Shown piece by piece: positions 27,642 through 35,260 of a stretch of 35,262 nt of DNA (the stretch's first letter is position 1; each line of letters opens with the position of its first letter). The translations under genes were made by a program, and so were the position numbers. This DNA is from Planctomycetota bacterium (lineage in GTDB: Bacteria > Planctomycetota > Brocadiia > Brocadiales > Brocadiaceae), in the NCBI GenBank assembly GCA_016188675.1, contig JACPHJ010000133.1:1775-37036 (forward strand). The letters are read 5' to 3'. Under the pieces are notes generated by a model. That model worked only from the letters and a program-made list of their open reading frames with translations. It searched no databases and was not told where the DNA came from.

Positions 27642-28415
27642 TTAACCTCCCGCCGTCTCTACCCGGTTCCTGCCGTTTTCCTTTGCCCTATATAAAGCAC
27701 GGTCGGCCACTTTTACAAGGTCATTTACCGATTTTGCATCATCCGGAAATGTTGCAATCCCGATGCTAACGGTTAATCTCCCGTCTGGCTGCGTCTCCAC
27801 AAAGGGAAACGGCATGTCAGATACAGCAATCCGCAGTCTTTCGGCAAGATTTCTGGCAACATCCCTAACGGTCTCCGGAAGTATTACCGAAAATTCCTCG
27901 CCTCCGTACCGCGCAATCAAATCATGATCTCTGATCTGCTTCTTCAGAAACAATGCAACATCTTTCAGGACTTTATCACCAGCCTGATGGCCGTGCGCAT
28001 CGTTATATTTTTTGAAATGGTCTATATCCAGCATTATCAGAGAAAATGCGCTTTTATATCGTTCCGCCCTCTTGCTCTCTTCTTCAAGCCTTTCATAAAA
28101 GTGCCTGCAATTAAAAACCTCTGTGAGGTAGTCCCGTATTGACAGTTCAAATATCCTCCGGTTCTGTTCGCTCAGGGACTTTTCATCTTTCCGTAATTCC
28201 TTTATTAATAAAATAAGAATGAAGGTAACAATTAAAGAAACGAAAAAGGCGGTAATACTGCCTGTAATCAAATAATCATAGGTAATTCTGCCGTGGAATA
28301 AAACACTCATTGGGAGAACAATTATCGCGGTGAGGAGTTCCGACAGAATCACGGAAAACCAAAAGAGACGCCAGAGTGTCGCCGTCTTTAGCGTGCAAAG
28401 AATCTGATCAAACAT
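27642..28415 (-). CDS. Membrane-anchored GGDEF diguanylate cyclase
   Basis: This is a 257-residue enzyme that should make c-di-GMP from two GTP. Two membrane helices (about 18-40 and 50-72) precede a GGDEF domain (about 88-257). The active-site motif is GGEEF at 171-175, which is catalytically competent. An allosteric inhibitory site RxxD (RDHD, 162-165) lies exactly five residues before it, so product inhibition is expected. I chose the ATG at 28415, with GAGG before it; a TTG at 28427 would add four residues. It is divergent from the GT4 gene. Confidence 0.9.
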   Translation of the reverse strand: MFDQILCTLKTATLWRLFWFSVILSELLTAIIVLPMSVLFHGRITYDYLITGSITAFFVSLIVTFILILLIKELRKDEKSLSEQNRRIFELSIRDYLTEVFNCRHFYERLEEESKRAERYKSAFSLIMLDIDHFKKYNDAHGHQAGDKVLKDVALFLKKQIRDHDLIARYGGEEFSVILPETVRDVARNLAERLRIAVSDMPFPFVETQPDGRLTVSIGIATFPDDAKSVNDLVKVADRALYRAKENGRNRVETAGG

Positions 28416-28613
28416 GGTTCGCCTCAATTTTCATGCGTACCTCAACACGCCAACCGTCCTCCCATGTTTACTGTATTTACCGGCAAAATCTCCAGTAATT
28501 AGTGTCTGAACGAAAACTCATACTCTTGTCATCATTACAGCATGATGCGGTAATTGTAGAAAGTTTGTGGTAAAAGGCAACAAAATTCTCTGTTTTCACA
28601 CCAAGAAAGGGAT

Positions 28614-28642
28614 TGTCTATTTTCAGAAATACGGCTATAATT
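28614..28642 (+). promoter_or_regulatory. Sigma-70-type promoter for the glycosyltransferase cluster
   Basis: TTGTCT (28614-28619) and a perfect TATAAT (28637-28642) are separated by 17 nt. Transcription would start near 28649, about 40 nt before the ATG at 28689. It probably drives the genes up to the terminator at 31961. Confidence 0.65.
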
Positions 28643-28688
28643 TGTGAAACGGTCAGGAAGCCGGAATTTAGAAGCCCGAATAATCTGA

Positions 28689-29864
28689 ATGAACGCCAAA
28701 TTTCAAGGATCGAAAAAAATCAGCCTGCTCATTACCAATGACTTTCCGCCAATCGTGAGCGGAATATCCACGGTATTCTATCAAATCTGGAGACGCCTTC
28801 CACACGGAAAGGTCATAATATTAGCCCCAAAAGCGCCGGGAAGCGATGAGTTCGACAAAAAAGAATCATTTCGCATCATTCGGAAGAGAATCCCCACGGG
28901 CGAATCCGGCAAGGCAAAACTTTTAAAGATGGTGTTCAATATTCTTTATGCGCTCTATTACACAAAAAAGTATAATATCGGGAAATTGCACTGCGGCCAG
29001 ATTCTCTCTGTAGGACCTGCCGGACTTGTATGCAAAAAATTATTCGGAGTAAAGTACAGCGTATACGTTTACGGCTCTGAAACTGTTCGTTTTGGCAATT
29101 CGCAGATGATGACATGGCTAATGAAGAAGGTTATCAACGAGGCGGAGGAGCTTGTTCCAAACAGTGAATTTACCATGCGCGAGTACGAACAATGGGGTAT
29201 TCCGCGGGAAAAGATGGTAAAGATCGTACCGGGTGTTGACAGTGTATTTTTCCACCCTCAGGGGAAATCCCGGCAACTTATTGAAAAATTCGGACTGTAT
29301 GACAAACAAGTTATCATGACGGTTGGACGGCTGGACGAACGCAAGGGACACGACATGGTTATCCAGGCATTGAAGCAGGTCATAAAGCGATTTCCCGATG
29401 CGATATATATGATTGTTGGCAAAGGACGCGAAGAACAGCGGCTCAAAAGTCTTACTGATAATCTAAGACTTCATAATCATGTTATTTTTACCGGATTCGT
29501 ATTGGACGAATCGTTGCCGGATTATTATAATCTCTGCAATGTCTTTGTACTACCCAACCGCGAAACGGAATCACACGACCAGCTAAAGGGTGATTACGAA
29601 GGCTTTGGCGTGGTTTTTCTTGAGGCCGGGGCGTGCGGAAAGCCTGCAATTGCTGGCAATTCAGGCGGAAGCAGCGAGGCCGTAGTTGATGGTATAACCG
29701 GTCTTATCGTTAACCCCAGGAGTGAAAATGAGATTGCTCATGCCATAGAGCGTATCCTGGCAGATAAAAATTTTGCCCATCGATTAGGAACGGCTGGAAG
29801 AAATCGGGCAGAAAAGGAATTCGACTGGCAGCACATCGCTAAAATTATGGAATGTATATTATAG
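28689..29864 (+). CDS. Family 4 (GT-B) glycosyltransferase
   Basis: The 391-residue enzyme has two Rossmann domains. The N-terminal one starts ISLLITNDFPPIVSGIS, typical of mannosyl-/glucosyl-transferases of the PimB/WaaG type. The C-terminal one has GRLDERKGHD, VGKGREEQRL and the EX7E motif EGFGVVFLE, which holds the donor sugar-nucleotide. It should add a sugar to a lipid or a surface glycan. The gene lies upstream of a methyltransferase and an aminotransferase on the same strand, which fits synthesis of a decorated surface polymer. A good promoter precedes it at 28614-28642. The donor sugar is unknown. Confidence 0.88.
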   Translation: MNAKFQGSKKISLLITNDFPPIVSGISTVFYQIWRRLPHGKVIILAPKAPGSDEFDKKESFRIIRKRIPTGESGKAKLLKMVFNILYALYYTKKYNIGKLHCGQILSVGPAGLVCKKLFGVKYSVYVYGSETVRFGNSQMMTWLMKKVINEAEELVPNSEFTMREYEQWGIPREKMVKIVPGVDSVFFHPQGKSRQLIEKFGLYDKQVIMTVGRLDERKGHDMVIQALKQVIKRFPDAIYMIVGKGREEQRLKSLTDNLRLHNHVIFTGFVLDESLPDYYNLCNVFVLPNRETESHDQLKGDYEGFGVVFLEAGACGKPAIAGNSGGSSEAVVDGITGLIVNPRSENEIAHAIERILADKNFAHRLGTAGRNRAEKEFDWQHIAKIMECIL

Positions 29865-29939
29865 GATCACTTTGTAAAAACTTCTTTTCCCCGTTTTCAC
29901 GAGGACAAGTTTTAGCAAGATTTTTTACCTCCCCTTCAT

Positions 29940-29960
29940 CCCCTCCTTGCGAAGGAGGGG
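29940..29960. repeat. Perfect 9-bp palindrome (CCCCTCCTT/AAGGAGGGG)
   Basis: The arms enclose GCG. It follows the GT4 gene by 75 bp and is flanked by further C- and G-runs (CCTCCCC, GAGGGG). No T-run follows on the plus strand. It looks like the same type of dispersed repeat as 7913-7938. Confidence 0.5.
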
Positions 29961-30043
29961 AAAGAGGGGTGGTTAATTTGGTTACGACAGTGTTGCATTA
30001 TGATTCTACCGTGCAATTCCGTGAAAATCTGTGGTGAGATATT

Positions 30044-30670
30044 ATGAATATTTCCGGCGTTTCCAGGAAAAAGGCGTTCCTCGGCAACATCACAACTGCG
30101 GTGCGCAATAAGGCGTGGGAATTGTGCCGGGATTGCGAATCCATTCTCGATGTGTGCTGTGGAAATGGCCTGTTCTTCTTACATAGCAAAGAGAATAAAT
30201 CAGTAAAAAGGCAACTGGTCGGCATTGATAAATCCGAAGCGTTACTCCGGGAGGCAAACATGATTTTTCAGGACAATGCCATTGAAGGAATCTCCCTAAT
30301 CCGTGGGGATGCCTTCCAACTGCCTTTTAAACCAGAAACCTTTGATCGGGTTGTTTGTGTTAATACCTTACTCAATCTGGCATCTCTCGATATCATCGAA
30401 GCGCTCCTGGCGGAACTCATGAGCGTATGCAAACCCAACGGAAAGCTTCTTGTAGAAATACGTAATCAAGCCAATCCATATATCCGTTTAAAATATTGGG
30501 TGCATTCAAGAAAGCAAAAATTCCCGGTGAGGGCTTATAAAATCGAAGAAATCTCCACCATTTTCGAAAGGCACGGATTCCATTGCACAAGGATTTTACC
30601 TATCGGCTGTCCCGTTGAGTTTATTGCAAAGGCATTTCTTATAGAAGCGGGAAGGAAACAACAGTCATGA
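30044..30670 (+). CDS. SAM-dependent methyltransferase (class I)
   Basis: This is a 208-residue Methyltransf_11/25-type enzyme. SAM motif I is ILDVCCGNGLFFLH (34-47), the acidic loop GIDKSEALL follows, then GDAFQLPFKPETFDRVVCVNTL (motifs II-III), and a post-catalytic strand GKLLVEIRNQ. The substrate is unknown; position next to a sugar aminotransferase suggests a sugar, or a lipid/quinone-like acceptor. It overlaps the DegT gene by four bases (ATGA), so the two are translationally coupled. The C-terminal third (from about 160) is variable and may bind the acceptor. Confidence 0.85.
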   Translation: MNISGVSRKKAFLGNITTAVRNKAWELCRDCESILDVCCGNGLFFLHSKENKSVKRQLVGIDKSEALLREANMIFQDNAIEGISLIRGDAFQLPFKPETFDRVVCVNTLLNLASLDIIEALLAELMSVCKPNGKLLVEIRNQANPYIRLKYWVHSRKQKFPVRAYKIEEISTIFERHGFHCTRILPIGCPVEFIAKAFLIEAGRKQQS

Positions 30671-31857
30671 AATTATTAACCCCATCGGCAGGCACACCTG
30701 TTTCATTTTTAGCCATACTAAAGGGAGCCACCTCCTCTTTCAGTCAATCTATCTCAACCTTCGAGTCGGTTATAAAGGCACATACGAATAAAAAATATTG
30801 CTACTTTACCAATTCCGGCACCACCGCCTTTTACGTTATCTTAAAGGCATTAAAAACTATCTTAAAAAAAACCGAAGTAATTCTCCCCGCTTATACAGCC
30901 CCTTCTCTGATTCTGCCTATCAGGAAGGCCGGATTAAAGCCGGTGTTATGTGACATTTCTTTAAAAACCTTCAACATGGACATACAATCTATTGAGAGAT
31001 GCATAAATAAAAATACCCTCTGCATCGTGCCTGTACACATGTTTGGCCTGCCGATGAATATGAAAGATGTGATGAGGACAGCTCAGCAACATTCTCTGTA
31101 CGTTATTGAGGATGCCGCTTCTTCACTGGGTACAACCATCCATAATCGTCCTACCGGCGTCTTTGGAGACGTGGGCTTTTACAGCTTCAATCGTGGGAAA
31201 AATCTTTCCACTCTGAGCGGCGGATGTATTGTTACTGACTGGGAAGAGATGGCAGAAGTAATCAAGGCTGAATGTGCCTCATTGCCAGCGCCGGGATTCG
31301 TTTCGAAATTAAAAATCGCAGCGAAATTAATAGCATTAGCCCTTGCCGTGCGTCCCTTGTTCTATACGGTATTCTACGACATTATATCCAAATTAAAATA
31401 TACTACATTGCATACTGATTTTGACAGCTTCACTTATACAAAATTCCAGGCAGGCGTAGGATGCGCCTTGTTCGAACAAGCCTCAAAGATTTTAAACAAA
31501 CGGTACGACCACGGCATGTTCTTATTTGACATGCTGGCGCAAACAAAAGGAATCAGGCTTCCTGAGTTACTTCCACAAACGGTTCCCGTATTCAATCAAT
31601 TCCCTGTTCTTTTTGACGATGAAAACATTAAGGAAATTTGTTTTGAAAAAATTAATAGCAGCGGTATCGAGAGCACAAAACTGTATCCCGACCCAATTCA
31701 TCGGGTGTATGATTTGGGGTATGATTTAGAAAATGACCCTTACCCCAATGCCACCTATTTTTCGAGACGGTTGCTGCTAATTCCTACACACCCGATGATG
31801 AATATTGAAAAATTGTCGGTAATTGTAAAAATAATACGAGCACGTTTAGGTACATAA
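30667..31857 (+). CDS. DegT/DnrJ/EryC1-family PLP-dependent sugar aminotransferase
   Basis: The 396-residue enzyme should add an amino group to a keto-sugar nucleotide. It shows NSGTTAFYVILKAL (cofactor phosphate binding), D149 in VIEDAASSLG (contacts the PLP ring nitrogen) and K178 in FNRGKNLSTLSGG (Schiff base to PLP). The residues after K178 are unusual: the family normally has KNITTGEGG. The C-terminal part (from about 220) has a hydrophobic stretch (LIALALAVRPLFYTVFY) not typical of the core enzymes, so it may be a specialised subgroup. Its start overlaps the methyltransferase stop by four bases. A terminator follows at 31909-31967. Confidence 0.88.
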   Translation: MKLLTPSAGTPVSFLAILKGATSSFSQSISTFESVIKAHTNKKYCYFTNSGTTAFYVILKALKTILKKTEVILPAYTAPSLILPIRKAGLKPVLCDISLKTFNMDIQSIERCINKNTLCIVPVHMFGLPMNMKDVMRTAQQHSLYVIEDAASSLGTTIHNRPTGVFGDVGFYSFNRGKNLSTLSGGCIVTDWEEMAEVIKAECASLPAPGFVSKLKIAAKLIALALAVRPLFYTVFYDIISKLKYTTLHTDFDSFTYTKFQAGVGCALFEQASKILNKRYDHGMFLFDMLAQTKGIRLPELLPQTVPVFNQFPVLFDDENIKEICFEKINSSGIESTKLYPDPIHRVYDLGYDLENDPYPNATYFSRRLLLIPTHPMMNIEKLSVIVKIIRARLGT

Positions 31858-31891
31858 TCCTAACCCGAACGAGCCAGAAGTGGAGCTGAAA

Positions 31892-31967
31892 GGGATTTAC
31901 GATTTTAGATTTACGAATTACGATTTTTCAAATCGTAAATCCCAAATCGTAATTCGTAAATTTTTTT
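31892..31967 (+). terminator. Interleaved double inverted repeat ending in a T-run
   Basis: Two perfect inverted repeats are interleaved as A-B-A'-B': A 31892-31905 pairs with A' 31930-31943 (14 bp), and B 31909-31926 pairs with B' 31944-31961 (18 bp). A run of seven T (31961-31967) follows B', so B:B' is a terminator-like hairpin for the aminotransferase operon. A:A' cannot form fully at the same time, since A' lies in the loop of B:B'. This would allow two alternative folds. Confidence 0.65.
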
Positions 31968-32011
31968 CCGAAAATATTAAAAATAAGTTTTAAGATACTA
32001 TAGTAAACGCG

Positions 32012-33175
32012 ATGATACCAAGAAGAAACCTTGTCCGGGCCGTTAAGAAGGCCATAGGTCAGCCACGTTACGCCATGAAGGCATTCGGGCAGCGGGCAAA
32101 GTCATTCCTGAATTATCACTTTAAGGACGGTTTCAGTTCGTATCCGGAAACTATTTCATTGTTTCTCACGTACCGATGCAACTTACAATGCTCCATGTGC
32201 GGACAGTGGGGAATTGCAGGTTCCTCACGGGAATTGCCCATAGAGACACTGAAGTCTGAACTTACCGTAGATGAATTAAAGTCCATCATTGACGAGGTAA
32301 AGTTTTACGGGCCGAATATCACCCTTTTTGGCGGCGAGCCGCTCCTTTACAGGGAATGGACGAATCTCGTTCGCCATATTAAAGAGGCAGGGCTTCGGTG
32401 CAATATTATTACCAATGGCATGCTGCTGGAAAAAAATGCAGAAGAAATAGTCCGTCTGGGCGTGAATGAAATTATATTCTCGCTGGATGGCCCTCGTGAA
32501 ATACACGATAAGATACGAGGCTCAGAAGGGATATTTGACAAGGCAATGAATGGCTTGCGAGCCGTAAACGCCTGGAAAGAAAAGAAGGGATGCCGTATCC
32601 CCCTTATCAGTATTTCCAGCACTATCTTTGAGACAAACTACCTGCATCTGGACAAGATCGCTGACGTAGCAGAAGACATCCAGGCAAGCTCTATAACATT
32701 TCATCACCTGATATTCCTCAACCGGCAAACGTATGCCCATCATAACGAAATCTTTACGCACTTGTTTAACACCACCTGTCTGGACTGGCGCGGTTTTGTT
32801 CGGGAAGCGCTGCCAAACATTGATGTCGAAAAACTAATCAGCATAATGAACACCATAAAAAAAAGGAACAGCAGGACTCTTATCCATTTTTACCCAAACC
32901 TGACAGAAGCAGAAATCCGCCAATATTACACAGATTTTAATTTTAAACCTTCCAGTTACAAACACCGCTGCATAAGCCCCTGGATGGTAGCATACATATT
33001 TCCAGATGGGTCGGTGAGACCCTGTCAATCGCTAAATTATGTCGCCGGAAATGTCAAAGAGGATTCCTTTAAAAATATCTGGAATAATCAGAAATACCTG
33101 AGATTCAGAAGTATTACCAAAAAAAACAAACTATATCCCGTGTGTTACCGATGCACCGAATTATACAGATTCTAA
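32012..33175 (+). CDS. Radical SAM protein with C-terminal SPASM-like cysteines
   Basis: The 387-residue enzyme has the 4Fe-4S motif CNLQCSMC (C56, C60, C63), a GGEPLLY motif that binds the SAM amino group and later TNGMLL. Cysteines near the end (KHRCISPW, RPCQSLN, YPVCYRCTEL) could bind one or two auxiliary clusters, as in SPASM proteins. Such enzymes modify peptides, sugars or cofactors. It lies 154 bp after the aminotransferase, separated by a terminator, so it may have its own promoter. No small precursor peptide is evident beside it. Its substrate is unknown; surface glycan modification or peptide maturation are both possible. Confidence 0.85.
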   Translation: MIPRRNLVRAVKKAIGQPRYAMKAFGQRAKSFLNYHFKDGFSSYPETISLFLTYRCNLQCSMCGQWGIAGSSRELPIETLKSELTVDELKSIIDEVKFYGPNITLFGGEPLLYREWTNLVRHIKEAGLRCNIITNGMLLEKNAEEIVRLGVNEIIFSLDGPREIHDKIRGSEGIFDKAMNGLRAVNAWKEKKGCRIPLISISSTIFETNYLHLDKIADVAEDIQASSITFHHLIFLNRQTYAHHNEIFTHLFNTTCLDWRGFVREALPNIDVEKLISIMNTIKKRNSRTLIHFYPNLTEAEIRQYYTDFNFKPSSYKHRCISPWMVAYIFPDGSVRPCQSLNYVAGNVKEDSFKNIWNNQKYLRFRSITKKNKLYPVCYRCTELYRF

Positions 33176-33193
33176 AAGCGATTTACGAAGTCT

Positions 33194-33325
33194 TTAACGT
33201 TCTGTGCAAGGCGTGAGGTCATAGGATTTGTAAACCATGTGGTCAATCTGTCTTTCCAATTCCGACGTGTCGGCATTGGGATCTTTTTGTTTTGACGGCG
33301 AGGATTTGATCAATGAGGGTGAATA
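33194..33325 (-). pseudogene. C-terminal fragment of a restriction-modification methylase
   Basis: One frame reads FTLIDQILAVK and a +1 frame then continues DPNADTSELERQID ... MVYKSYDLT to a stop at 33194-33196. This pattern is typical of the C-terminus of type II/IIG restriction-modification enzymes (DQILAAKK-DPNADTSALE-REIDRLVYALYGLT). The frame shift in the A-rich stretch and the missing body show that it is a relic. Confidence 0.5.
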
Positions 33326-33327
33326 TT

Positions 33328-33391
33328 TTATTTTCGGATAATTTCAACGATAGTTTCTATCACTTCGGAAACCTTTTATAAATTTTGCCAT
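33328..33391 (-). pseudogene. MazF/PemK-type toxin with internal deletion
   Basis: MAKFIKG, the usual start of a MazF/PemK toxin, begins at 33391. The sequence then jumps directly to KVSEVIETIVEIIRK in another frame, ending in a stop at 33328-33330. This resembles the end of the same family. About 90 central residues, including the active site, are missing, so the toxin is dead. Its ATG lies inside the antitoxin gene upstream. Confidence 0.5.
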
Positions 33392-33546
33392 GCTTCATCC
33401 TCCTCATCTTTGAGCCAGTCTTTCCCAAGAGAAGATGCGCTCACAACAGCAGAGGCGATTCCTTCCTGTGTTATTTTTGCTTTAAGAAAATGAACAAAAT
33501 CTAACCCCTCGTTGAGAAAATGTTCTGGAACCTGCTCAATTTTCAT
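33376..33546 (-). CDS. MazE-like antitoxin (56 residues)
   Basis: The frame reads MKIEQVPEHFLNEGLDFVHF and later SSLGKDWLKDEEDEAWQNL. The DWL-x-EEDEAW-x-L ending is typical of small antitoxins encoded upstream of MazF/PemK toxins, where the acidic tail blocks the toxin active site. It follows the YgiT-type gene by one base, so both are probably on one message. Its partner toxin is represented only by the deleted relic at 33328-33391, so the antitoxin is an orphan. There is no evident DNA-binding domain, although the N-terminal part may contribute to dimerisation. Confidence 0.55.
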   Translation of the reverse strand: MKIEQVPEHFLNEGLDFVHFLKAKITQEGIASAVVSASSLGKDWLKDEEDEAWQNL

Positions 33547-33547
33547 T

Positions 33548-33790
33548 TTATTGATTTACCAGATGAGCGACAGGGATAACTTCCGTTCTTTCTGGCAAAC
33601 GTTTGCCATTTGCAATTTCCTCTACTATTTTCAATATTGACGCATGATAATAACGATAACCACACTCATCACATATCCCAACTGGCACATCTTCAAGCAT
33701 AACGAAACCGTTTTTGTGTTTAAAGACCTCTTTTTTTATTATTCTTTCTTTTACAACACCATCACAATATTCACACTTATAATCATACAT
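33548..33790 (-). CDS. YgiT-type zinc-finger protein (likely antitoxin)
   Basis: This is an 80-residue protein with a zinc site formed by C6, C9, C40 and C43 (YKCEYC and GICDECGYRYY), the YgiT/MqsA N-terminal type. The pattern VPVGICDECGYRYY followed by a helix is typical. It lacks the C-terminal helix-turn-helix domain of MqsA. In many genomes this type follows a DUF4258 gene, as it does here, with a 20-bp gap. It is therefore the presumed antitoxin partner of the DUF4258 protein. It also leads into the MazE-like gene one base later. Confidence 0.8.
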   Translation of the reverse strand: MYDYKCEYCDGVVKERIIKKEVFKHKNGFVMLEDVPVGICDECGYRYYHASILKIVEEIANGKRLPERTEVIPVAHLVNQ

Positions 33791-33810
33791 AGTTTTGCTC
33801 CTTAATAATT

Positions 33811-34095
33811 TTAAGTAATTTTGTAAACGGTCATTATTAGAAAGACTCCTGTTTCTTTGAAACGTCCAACCACACCTATTGGTGTGGATAGGTCTGTACC
33901 TAATCCTTTTAAGATATACTTTATTCCACGAGGATCGTCTTTTTCTTTTTTTGTGATTTTGCCATTTAAAATAGCGCTTTCAATGTCATAAATTACTAAA
34001 CCATCTTCTGCCATTTCTTCGACAGCGTGATATGTCATATCATAGTATCCTGATTTAATTGCCTTCCGTATTTTCTCAATTATTTGTCGAGACAT
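33811..34095 (-). CDS. DUF4258-family protein (likely toxin)
   Basis: This is a 94-residue protein with the DUF4258 fold: a helix (SRQIIEKIRKAIKSGYYDMTYHAVEEM) with the conserved His at residue 23, the downstream ILNGKITKKEKDD segment and a C-terminal strand (VGRFKETGVFLIMTVYK). The family shares features with RelE/MqsR-like mRNA interferases, and members usually pair with YgiT-type zinc-finger proteins, as here. RNase activity is an inference. It begins the small operon DUF4258-YgiT-MazE. A relic of a restriction enzyme lies just upstream. Confidence 0.75.
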   Translation of the reverse strand: MSRQIIEKIRKAIKSGYYDMTYHAVEEMAEDGLVIYDIESAILNGKITKKEKDDPRGIKYILKGLGTDLSTPIGVVGRFKETGVFLIMTVYKIT

Positions 34096-34116
34096 TAAAG
34101 CCTCTTTGAAATCATT

Positions 34117-34300
34117 TTAAAGTGAATTAGTCCCTTCCACAATCGCAATCTCCTCTGAGGTGAGGTCGTAAAGTTTGTAAGCAAGCTGGTCAACCCTGTT
34201 AGACAGTAAACATCTAATGGGGCAAGTATCCGAGTCTCTCGTAACGGCCCTGTCCTCACGGAAGTGGGGAAAAGATGTATCTTTGAACTTTTCCATTCAG
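34117..34300 (-). pseudogene. Relics: restriction-enzyme C-terminus and possible IS transposase end
   Basis: At 34207-34117 one frame reads LSNRVDQLAYKLYDLTSEE followed by IAIVEGTNSL and a stop. This is a second copy of the type of C-terminus seen at 33194-33325, from a different enzyme. Further upstream (to about 34262) a frame reads RYERLGYLP, and a shifted one continues LDVY. That resembles the end of IS3/IS481-type transposases (LGYLPP-x-DVY). Neither has a gene body. The rest of 34120-34359 has no intact gene. Confidence 0.4.
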
Positions 34301-34359
34301 ATATAATGTGTCAATTTGAAAGATTCGACCCATCCTTTCCTTGCTGTTCCTTGTTTCCT

Positions 34360-35121
34360 CTAATACAAAAAACCAAAAACCCATAGTGGGATTTTGTTTC
34401 CTATCCCAAGCTCTATTCCATCCACAGCTAAAAAAGAATTCTTTATCTTGTTTATCTGAGTAAAGTTCTTGTTCTTCCCTCCAACCTCAAAGATATACTT
34501 GTCGTCAATCAGGAAATCCCCTTGATTAGGCGTTGATACCTTATATGCAGCGCTTGCTATGTTCAAAATAAATGTCTCTCTAATAGTTCCAATATTCACT
34601 GGAATATTGCCTGATATAGCGTAAGTTAAGTTAGAATTGTTAAGATATATCTTTTCAGGCTTCTCCAACTCCCTGAGTCCCCTGCCGCTTTTAGAGACAG
34701 TAAGAATTATTCCCGCATCCTCAAGGTATTTGAGATAGGTTTTCAAGGTTCTTTCATCACCAACACCAAGCAATGTCTTTAATCTTTTTAAATCAGGCGT
34801 AAAGGGAACAGAGCCAGCAATGATTGACAAAAGTTTTTTAATCTTTTTTATGCTGTTGCCGCTTAAAGAAGGGTATATGGCTATCAAATCGCTCTCAAGG
34901 GTAGTGTGTATATTCTGTTCAAGGGTGATATAGTAAAGTTCCTTGCTCTTATATTCATTGAAATACGGATAATACCCATGTTCGAGATACTCCTTAAAAA
35001 GGGCAAGAATTTTTTTGTCTTTCTTTTCTACTGCTTTGATGACCTCATGCGCAATACTCTGGTGTTTTTTGGTTATTTCTTCAATGCTGACGCTTTTAAG
35101 ATTTATTCCGAGCGTAAGCTC
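34360..35121 (-). pseudogene. 5'-truncated ATPase, DUF4143 C-terminal part
   Basis: This is the C-terminal half of an AAA-type ATPase of the DUF4143 family. From 35121 the frame reads ELTLGINLKSVSIEEI, IAHEVIKA, LFKEYLEHGYYPYF, a winged-helix segment (TLKTYLKYLEDAGIILTVSKSGRG) and the nuclease-like ending GDFLIDDKYIFEVGGKNK. The first part, with the Walker A and B motifs, is absent. The frame enters the 139-bp terminal repeat and hits a stop (TAA at 35158-35160). The first convincing start codon is a TTG at 34887, well inside the domain. The insertion therefore probably killed the gene. Confidence 0.75.
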
Positions 35122-35260
35122 AGTAAAGAATCCACCCGCGGAGCAGGTGGCTTTGGGTTAACCCCTAAAAGGGGATGAGTTTGCCATTTGTACTCATTAC
35201 GCAAACTGTAAGTAATTCCCGTAGTGTGTAGAACTAACAGCGATTCGTTTTCATGCAACC
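35122..35260. repeat. Right copy of 139-bp terminal inverted repeat
   Basis: This is the exact reverse complement of 1-139, with the same two hairpins. It interrupts the DUF4143 ATPase. Two further bases (AA) follow at the window end, and they have no counterpart on the left. Both copies point outwards, as expected if the assembly stopped inside two copies of one mobile element. Confidence 0.75.
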
